DNA from: OMOG01 sp041485845
GTDB taxonomy: Bacteria > Acidobacteriota > Terriglobia > Bryobacterales > Bryobacteraceae
NCBI GenBank assembly: GCA_041485845.1
Contig: JBGPKH010000341.1
Coordinates: forward strand, 1 to 9,441
Length of the DNA stretch: 9,441 nucleotides
Direction of reading: 5' to 3'
Shown: piece by piece, positions 5,030 through 9,441 of the stretch
Numbering within the stretch: the stretch's first letter is position 1
How the letters are laid out: every line of letters begins with the position of its first letter
Made by a program: the position numbers and the translations under genes
Notes under the pieces: generated by a model
Databases searched by the model: none
Seen by the model: the letters and a program-made list of their open reading frames with translations, nothing else
Told to the model about the DNA's origin: nothing

Positions 5030-7666
5030 ATGCCGCTTTCCGATGGAACGCGCCTGGGCCCTTATGAGATCCTCACGCCACTTGGCGCCGGCGGAATGGG
5101 TGAGGTTTATCAGGCCCGCGACTCGCGCCTCAACCGGCTGGTGGCCCTCAAGATTCTTCCCGCCGAGCGCATGGTCAACCCGGAACGCCGCCGGCGCTTC
5201 GTACAGGAGGCGCAGCTCGCCTCTTCGCTCGAGCACCCGCACATCGTCATCATCTACGAAATCGGTTCCAGCGATGGCGTGGACTACATCGCCATGGAAC
5301 TGGTCCGCGGCCGCACTCTCGAGGCGCTGATCCCGCGCAGCGGGATGGGGCTCGGCGAAGCGCTCAAGATCGCTGTCCAGGTGGCCGATGCGCTCACCGC
5401 GGCCCACGCGGCGGGCGTGGTGCATCGGGATCTGAAACCGGGCAACATCATGGTGACCGAGGCCGGCATCGTCAAGGTCCTCGACTTCGGCCTGGCCAAA
5501 CTCACGGAAATCGCGGGCGCGGGCGAACTGGATGAGACGCGCACCCAGATGGCATCGGTGAAGACCGAAGACGGCGCCATCCTGGGCAGCGCGGCGTACA
5601 TGTCGCCGGAGCAGGCCGAGGGCAAAAAGGTGGATGCGCGCTCCGACATCTTTTCCTTTGGCGCCATCCTTTATGAAATGCTCTCGGGCCAGCGCGCCTT
5701 CTCCGGGGAATCCAAAATGTCCACGCTGGCGGCCGTGCTGCAAACCGAGCCGAAGCCGCTGGGCCAGGCTGTGAACGCCCTGCCGCGCGAGGTCGAGCGG
5801 CTCGTCATGCGCTGCCTCCGCAAAGATATCCACAAGCGCGCCCAGCACATGGCGGACGTGAAGCTGGCGCTGGACGAGTTTCGGGAAGATTCGGAGAGTG
5901 GATCGCTCGAGGCGCCGGCCATGGCCATGAAGAGGGCTCCGCGGTGGCGCTGGTGGCCTGCGGCGGCGGCGCTCGCGGCCATTGCGGCGCTGGCCGCCAC
6001 TTGGTGGCTGCGCTCCGGCGAACAGGACGCTTCCTTCGAGCCGGTCCCTCTCACCACGCTGGCGGGATCCGAAAACGACCCGAGTTTCTCGCCGGATGGC
6101 AGCCAGGTAGCGTTTGATTGGAACGGCGAACAGAAGCAGCAATACGATATCTACGTGAAGCTGATCGGCGGCGGCCCGCCGCTGCGGCTCACCACGGACC
6201 CCGGCGCACACTTCAATCCCGCCTGGTCGCCCGATGGCAAATGGATCGCGTATTTCGGCAGGCATTCCGGCGGCAGGGACGGCATCTTCCTGATTCCGTC
6301 GCTGGGCGGACCCGAGCGGTTGCTGCTGGAGTCGGCATCCGCTTTGGGGTCGGCATGGTCTCCCGACGGTAAGTGGCTGGCAGTGAGTCCGCTTACCACC
6401 GCCACCACCTCCGATCCGGGCATCAGCCTGATCTCGGTGGAGAACGGCGAACGCAGAGACTTGGGGAAACTGAATCCGGCGCTCGCCGGGAGCCGGGAAC
6501 CCGCGTTTTCCCCGGATGGACGGCGGCTGGCTTACACTCTGTTCCTGGGCGGCAACTACGGCGCCACCATCTGGACCATCGAACTGACGGCGGACGGCAA
6601 ACTGCAGGGCCAGCCCAGGCAGGTGGCGCTCAGCAAACTCGGTGCGTTTTACCCGGTCTGGACGCCGGACGGCCGGGAGATTGTCTTTCAGGAGGGCGCG
6701 CCGAATAGCAGCGGAGCGATATCCCGCGTCAGGCCGGACGGCAAGGGTCAGATCCGCCGCATTCCCGGACTCGGCTACACCTCGGGACCCATTGCCATCG
6801 CCCGCAACGGCCGCCTGGCTTTCGTGCGGGGCGGCATCGACTCCGATGTATGGCGCTACGACCTGACAGGGGCCGAAGCGCCGCGCAAGTGGATCGCATC
6901 GACCGCCTTCGACACTTCCGGAGAGTATTCGCCGGATGGCAAGCGAATCGTTTTTTCGTCCAATCGCTCGGGAGCGCGGGAACTCTGGGTGTGCGATGCC
7001 GATGGCGGCAACGCGGTCCAGATTACGCACTTCGGCGGGCCGGTGGCGGGAACTCCGCGCTGGTCGCCGGATGGGCGGCAGATCGCCTTCGACGGGCGTC
7101 CGGATGGAAACGCCGACATCTTCGTGGTTGGCGCCGAAGGCGGCGGACTGCGGCGCCTGACCGACGCGCCGGGAGAAGACGCGCGCCCCGCGTGGTCGCA
7201 CGATGGGAAGTGGATCTATTTTTCTTCCAACCGGGGCGGCGGTACGGAGATCTGGCGCATGCCGGCGGAAGGTGGCGCGGCGGCACAGGTGACCAAGCGT
7301 GGCGGGCAAGCGCTGCGCGTCTCCGCCGATGGGGAGTGGCTGTTCTACGCTTCGCAGGTCAACGGTCCTATCCGGAGAATGCATCCGGATGGAGGGGGCG
7401 ACAGCGAGGTCTTTCCGCTGCCGGCCTCCTACTTGATATACACGGTGACGGCAAACGCGCTGTACGCGTCGGTGGCGCCGGGGCCGGGGAGGCCTTATCC
7501 CTCGGTGCAGTCCTTGCGCTTCGCCGACGGCAAGATCTCGGAACTGTTCAAGCTCGACTTCGCTCCCGGGCTGGGACTTTCGGTGTCGCCGGATGAGCGG
7601 TATCTGCTGATTACGAAGCCGGATGAGAAGGGCACGGACCTGATGCTGGTGGAAGGCTTCCGCTGA
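5030..7666 (+). CDS. Transmembrane Ser/Thr protein kinase with TolB-like propeller sensor
   Basis: An 878-residue Hanks-type (PknB-like) kinase. The cytoplasmic kinase domain spans about residues 11-285: glycine loop GAGGMGEVY at 19-27, ATP-anchoring Lys41 (ALKIL), helix-C Glu60, catalytic loop HRDLKPGN at 132-139 with Asp134, DFG at 152-154, a long activation segment rich in T and S, and MSPEQ (SPE at 192-194) in place of APE. All catalytic residues are present, so it should be active. A basic, tryptophan-rich segment leads into one membrane helix at about 309-327. The rest, expected outside the cytoplasmic membrane, is a TolB/WD40-like propeller with many S-P-D-G blades (FSPDGSQVAFDW, WSPDGKWIAYF, YSPDGKRIVFSSNRSG, WSPDGRQIAFDG, WSHDGKWIYFSSNRGG), ending LMLVEGFR. 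It presumably senses an envelope ligand and phosphorylates cytoplasmic targets; ligand and targets are unknown. It is divergent from the restriction-modification unit and convergent with the lipoprotein gene. Confidence 0.95.
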   Translation: MPLSDGTRLGPYEILTPLGAGGMGEVYQARDSRLNRLVALKILPAERMVNPERRRRFVQEAQLASSLEHPHIVIIYEIGSSDGVDYIAMELVRGRTLEALIPRSGMGLGEALKIAVQVADALTAAHAAGVVHRDLKPGNIMVTEAGIVKVLDFGLAKLTEIAGAGELDETRTQMASVKTEDGAILGSAAYMSPEQAEGKKVDARSDIFSFGAILYEMLSGQRAFSGESKMSTLAAVLQTEPKPLGQAVNALPREVERLVMRCLRKDIHKRAQHMADVKLALDEFREDSESGSLEAPAMAMKRAPRWRWWPAAAALAAIAALAATWWLRSGEQDASFEPVPLTTLAGSENDPSFSPDGSQVAFDWNGEQKQQYDIYVKLIGGGPPLRLTTDPGAHFNPAWSPDGKWIAYFGRHSGGRDGIFLIPSLGGPERLLLESASALGSAWSPDGKWLAVSPLTTATTSDPGISLISVENGERRDLGKLNPALAGSREPAFSPDGRRLAYTLFLGGNYGATIWTIELTADGKLQGQPRQVALSKLGAFYPVWTPDGREIVFQEGAPNSSGAISRVRPDGKGQIRRIPGLGYTSGPIAIARNGRLAFVRGGIDSDVWRYDLTGAEAPRKWIASTAFDTSGEYSPDGKRIVFSSNRSGARELWVCDADGGNAVQITHFGGPVAGTPRWSPDGRQIAFDGRPDGNADIFVVGAEGGGLRRLTDAPGEDARPAWSHDGKWIYFSSNRGGGTEIWRMPAEGGAAAQVTKRGGQALRVSADGEWLFYASQVNGPIRRMHPDGGGDSEVFPLPASYLIYTVTANALYASVAPGPGRPYPSVQSLRFADGKISELFKLDFAPGLGLSVSPDERYLLITKPDEKGTDLMLVEGFR

Positions 7667-7690
7667 GCCCCGGTAGATGGCGGCGGGGAA

Positions 7691-8143
7691 TTACTCTTGC
7701 AGGCGCCGATCACACTCGGCGATTCCGGCCTCGGCGGATTTCAGGCGCCGGGCAGTCTCGGGGGTCTGCGGCTTCCAGGTCCTCCAGCGGGTGACTTCTT
7801 TCTGAAACAGGAGCCGGGCCCAGCCGTAATGCCGATTCGCGAGAAGCATCCGGCAGTACAGAAGATCGGAATCGGAGACTGCCTCCATGGCTGCCAGGGT
7901 TGGCCGCGGAGCCGAAAGGAGACGGTTCAGGAGCGGCTGCGCTTCGGCGACCATGGCGCCGGCCCGCTCGGATTGGCCGCTTTGGAGCAGCCTCTCCGCC
8001 GCGCGGGTCAGGGCGGTCAGTTGGTCTACGGCTTGACCGTACGAGTCTTCCTTGGTCAAGTCCGGCTTGGGCTGCTCGACGGGCCGTGGTGGAGGTGCGC
8101 AGCCCGTGAGGAGTGTGGCGATCGCCATGAGAACGAGACGCAC
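7691..8143 (-). CDS. Small lipoprotein of unknown function
   Basis: A 150-residue protein starting at GTG 8143 with MRLVLMAIATLLTGC: a short signal peptide with a standard lipobox (L12-T13-G14-Cys15), so it should be lipidated and membrane-anchored. A proline-rich linker (APPPRPVEQPKP) follows, and the remainder is predicted helical, with alanine, leucine and arginine heptads (ALTRAAERLLQSGQSERAG, TARRLKSAEAGIAECDRR) resembling TPR-type or coiled-coil hairpins. The frame is open further upstream, but upstream residues lack lipoprotein character; ATG 8128 would leave too short a leader. There is no clear Shine-Dalgarno; a tandem repeat with AT-rich units lies directly upstream. It converges on the kinase gene with only 24 bp between their stop codons. 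No named family was recognised; a scaffold or envelope role is only an inference from the lipobox and helices. Confidence 0.75.
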   Translation of the reverse strand: MRLVLMAIATLLTGCAPPPRPVEQPKPDLTKEDSYGQAVDQLTALTRAAERLLQSGQSERAGAMVAEAQPLLNRLLSAPRPTLAAMEAVSDSDLLYCRMLLANRHYGWARLLFQKEVTRWRTWKPQTPETARRLKSAEAGIAECDRRLQE

Positions 8144-8147
8144 TGAA

Positions 8148-8165
8148 TACAGGATATACAGGATA
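8148..8165. repeat. Tandem direct repeat, two 9-bp units
   Basis: TACAGGATA occurs twice head to tail, five bases upstream of the lipoprotein GTG. On the minus strand it reads TATCCTGTATATCCTGTA. It lies in the divergent gap between the lipoprotein and the small ORF at 8240, so it may be a regulatory site or promoter element, or one member of a dispersed simple repeat. Confidence 0.6.
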
Positions 8166-8224
8166 AAGGAAGCTGCCGGTTGGTTGATCCCGATTTGTCT
8201 CCGGCGTCGCGTTCTGGGTTGAGA

Positions 8225-8231
8225 GAAGGAG
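8225..8231 (+). promoter_or_regulatory. Shine-Dalgarno sequence of the small ORF at 8240
   Basis: GAAGGAG lies eight bases before the ATG at 8240, which fixes this start in preference to the longer in-frame GTG at 8180. Confidence 0.55.
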
Positions 8232-8239
8232 ACACCGCC

Positions 8240-8374
8240 ATGACTCACATTTCGAATCCGCAAGAAACTGCGCGCGTTTGGCGGGAGGCCCTCGAACGGG
8301 AGTTGCAGACTTATCAATCCAACGTGAGCCGCGCATGTCCGGGGAACCGGGCGCTTACCGCGATGGAAATTTGA
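8240..8374 (+). CDS. Small hypothetical protein, possibly interrupted by an in-frame TGA
   Basis: Forty-four codons (MTHISNPQETARVWREALER to ALTAMEI) with a good Shine-Dalgarno sequence. The central part is predicted to be an amphipathic helix. The same frame continues past the TGA at 8372-8374 as GIVDCSQRLPQYFAQYTP and VAAELMLLGFPGLQQRLKQ to a TAG at 8585-8587, and this second part also looks coding. The whole could once have been a protein of about 115 residues, now split by a nonsense mutation (one change from TGG or CGA), or two short ORFs, since GTG 8381 could start the second. No family was recognised. It is divergent from the lipoprotein gene, with 96 bp between the two start codons. 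Confidence 0.4.
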   Translation: MTHISNPQETARVWREALERELQTYQSNVSRACPGNRALTAMEI

Positions 8375-8587
8375 GGCATCGTGGATTGCTCCCAAAGACT
8401 GCCGCAGTATTTCGCTCAGTACACTCCGGTTGCCGCCGAATTGATGCTCCTCGGCTTTCCGGGGCTCCAACAGCGGCTGAAACAGCGATCAGAACCTCAG
8501 ACGGATCCCTCCGTTCAGCACACGGCCGTCGATGCCGCGAGCCGGACGGAGCAGCGCGTCCCAGCAGGTCTGGCGGGCGCCGGCTAG
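8375..8587 (+). pseudogene. Downstream half of the interrupted small ORF
   Basis: In frame with the preceding ORF after its TGA. Up to about residue SEP it has the look of a helical protein (PQYFAQYTPVAAELMLL, LQQRLKQRSEP); the tail to the TAG at 8585 (PSVQHTAVDAASRTEQ) is less convincing and overlaps a possible minus-strand remnant. GTG 8381 lacks a Shine-Dalgarno sequence, so independent translation is unlikely. Nothing else supportable was seen in the 70 or so bases between this and the amidohydrolase, apart from its candidate promoter. Confidence 0.3.
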
Positions 8588-8642
8588 GGCCTCCGCGATC
8601 GGGTGTAGGGCGGGCAGCAACCCAACCACCGGCGCGCTGGTC

Positions 8643-8651
8643 TGGTATAAC
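8643..8651 (+). promoter_or_regulatory. Extended -10 promoter of the amidohydrolase gene
   Basis: TGG-TATAAC matches an extended -10 element (TGn followed by a near-consensus hexamer), eight bases before the ATG at 8660. No -35 box is evident, as expected for extended -10 promoters. Initiation would fall at or next to the ATG, giving a leaderless mRNA; no Shine-Dalgarno is present. Confidence 0.45.
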
Positions 8652-8659
8652 TGACTCGA

Positions 8660-9441
8660 ATGCACACCATCTCCCGCCGCCAGGCCCTTCTCGGCGCCCT
8701 GGGCTCGGCCGCCAACCTGCTTGCCGCTGCCGCGCCCGTCATCGAGACCCACGTCCATCTCTTCGATCCCGGCCGCGTCCCCTACGCGCCGGACGCCCCC
8801 TACAAGCCGCCCGCTTACCGCTTGGAAGAACACAGCACACTCGTTCAAGCCGTCGGCTTGGCGCACTCCATCATCGTCCATCCCGAACCCTATCAGGACG
8901 ACCACCGCTATCTCGAGTACTGCCTCGCCCATGAACCGCGTCCCGGCTATTTCAAGGCGACGTGCCTCTTCGATCCCTTCCGCGAAGATACGCCGCGCCG
9001 TCTGCGCTCCCTCGCCGGCCGCTGGCCGAAGCGCCTCGTCGCCATGCGCATCCACGAAATGTCGCAGGCGCCCGAAGCCGCCGGGCCCATCCGCAATCGC
9101 GATATGAAGGACGCCCGCATGCTGGCCTGCTGGAAGGCCGTTGCCGCCATGGGGCTCGCCATCCAGATGCACTTCATCCCCGCGCAAGCGCCCAACATCT
9201 ACGCGCTCGCGGCGGACCTTCCCGATACCACCGTGATCCTCGATCACATGGGCCGCCCGGGACAGGGGACGGAGAAGGAATACCAGGACGTCCTGAAGCT
9301 GGCGAAGTTACCGCGAGTGATTCTGAAGTACTCCAATTGGACTGCGTACACAGGCGATCTCAACCAACTCACCCGCCAAATTTACGACGCCTTCGGCCCG
9401 GACCGCATGGTCTGGGGCATGTTAGGGAATACCGAACCGGA
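8660..9441 (+). CDS. Tat-exported amidohydrolase family protein (3' end outside window)
   Basis: The first 260 residues of a metal-dependent hydrolase of the amidohydrolase-2 type (TIM barrel), running off the window end. It starts MHTISRRQALLGALG, a twin-arginine signal (SRRQALL followed by an Ala/Leu-rich core), so it is probably exported folded to the periplasm. The mature part opens with the metal-binding H-x-H of strand 1 (IETHVHLFDP, His31 and His33). His171 (IQMHF) and Asp195-His196 (ILDHMGRP) fit the later barrel ligands. The strand expected to carry the last catalytic Asp, usually WGSD-P in this family, reads VWGMLGNTEP at 251-260, so that Asp is not in its usual place. The substrate cannot be predicted; related proteins act on lactones, carboxylates or amides. 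It is unlinked to the upstream genes, with its own promoter-like sequence. Confidence 0.85.
   Translation, partial: MHTISRRQALLGALGSAANLLAAAAPVIETHVHLFDPGRVPYAPDAPYKPPAYRLEEHSTLVQAVGLAHSIIVHPEPYQDDHRYLEYCLAHEPRPGYFKATCLFDPFREDTPRRLRSLAGRWPKRLVAMRIHEMSQAPEAAGPIRNRDMKDARMLACWKAVAAMGLAIQMHFIPAQAPNIYALAADLPDTTVILDHMGRPGQGTEKEYQDVLKLAKLPRVILKYSNWTAYTGDLNQLTRQIYDAFGPDRMVWGMLGNTEP

Noticed and set aside
4328..7384. Very long minus-strand open frame (over 1000 codons) opposite the kinase
   Set aside because: It is the antisense shadow of the GC-rich kinase and methyltransferase genes: R-, G-, A- and P-rich with no recognisable domain, while the plus strand carries a complete kinase-propeller.
7667..7690. 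CCCCG/CGGGG stem between the convergent kinase and lipoprotein genes as a terminator
   Set aside because: Five base pairs with an 11-base loop and no T-run on either side is too weak to call.
8489..9247. Long minus-strand frame opposite the amidohydrolase
   Set aside because: It is antisense to a clear amidohydrolase with H-x-H and DHMGRP motifs. Only its last ~30 residues are kept, as a separate low-confidence finding.

Overview
The window looks like a piece of a GC-rich Acidobacteria chromosome, probably of the Solibacter/Bryobacter type. This is inferred from gene style: a Ser/Thr kinase fused through one membrane segment to a TolB-like propeller, a secreted TPR plus TolB-propeller protein, and a Tat-exported amidohydrolase, all in high-GC codon usage. 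No rRNA, tRNA, CRISPR array or insertion sequence was found.

Layout. 1-497 (+) holds what looks like the N-terminal end of a membrane sensor histidine kinase, cut off directly before the next gene. 512-2506 (+) is a secreted TPR and TolB-like propeller protein. 2503-2932 (+) is chimeric: a well-initiated signal-peptide leader that stops after 37 codons, followed in another frame by the last ~107 residues of a TolB-propeller protein. 2997-4623 (-) is a two-gene type II restriction-modification (R-M) unit: a beta-class DNA methyltransferase transcribed first, then a PD-(D/E)XK-like nuclease whose frame overlaps it by 89 nt. The methyltransferase frame is open further upstream without a start codon, and a one-base slip in an A6 tract (4739-4744) would join it to an ATG at 4771. 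A 67-codon ORF of unknown nature (4755-4958, -) lies just upstream. 5030-7666 (+) is the intact kinase-propeller gene. 7691-8143 (-) is a small lipoprotein. 8240-8587 (+) is a small ORF split by an in-frame TGA. 8660-9441 (+) is an amidohydrolase that runs off the window.

How it fits together. The propeller and kinase genes form a signalling/envelope neighbourhood with several truncated paralogue pieces, consistent with recombination and decay among repeated gene families. The R-M unit lies on the opposite strand between a propeller remnant and the intact kinase, and looks like an acquired cassette. Two genes (5030 and 8660) have a -10-like hexamer only 8-12 nt before the ATG and no Shine-Dalgarno sequence, suggesting leaderless transcripts; others (512, 2503, 8240) have good Shine-Dalgarno sequences. 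The most interesting items are the unassigned restriction endonuclease, the possible frameshift control of its methyltransferase, and the chimeric gene at 2503-2932. No clearly new multi-gene system was identified.
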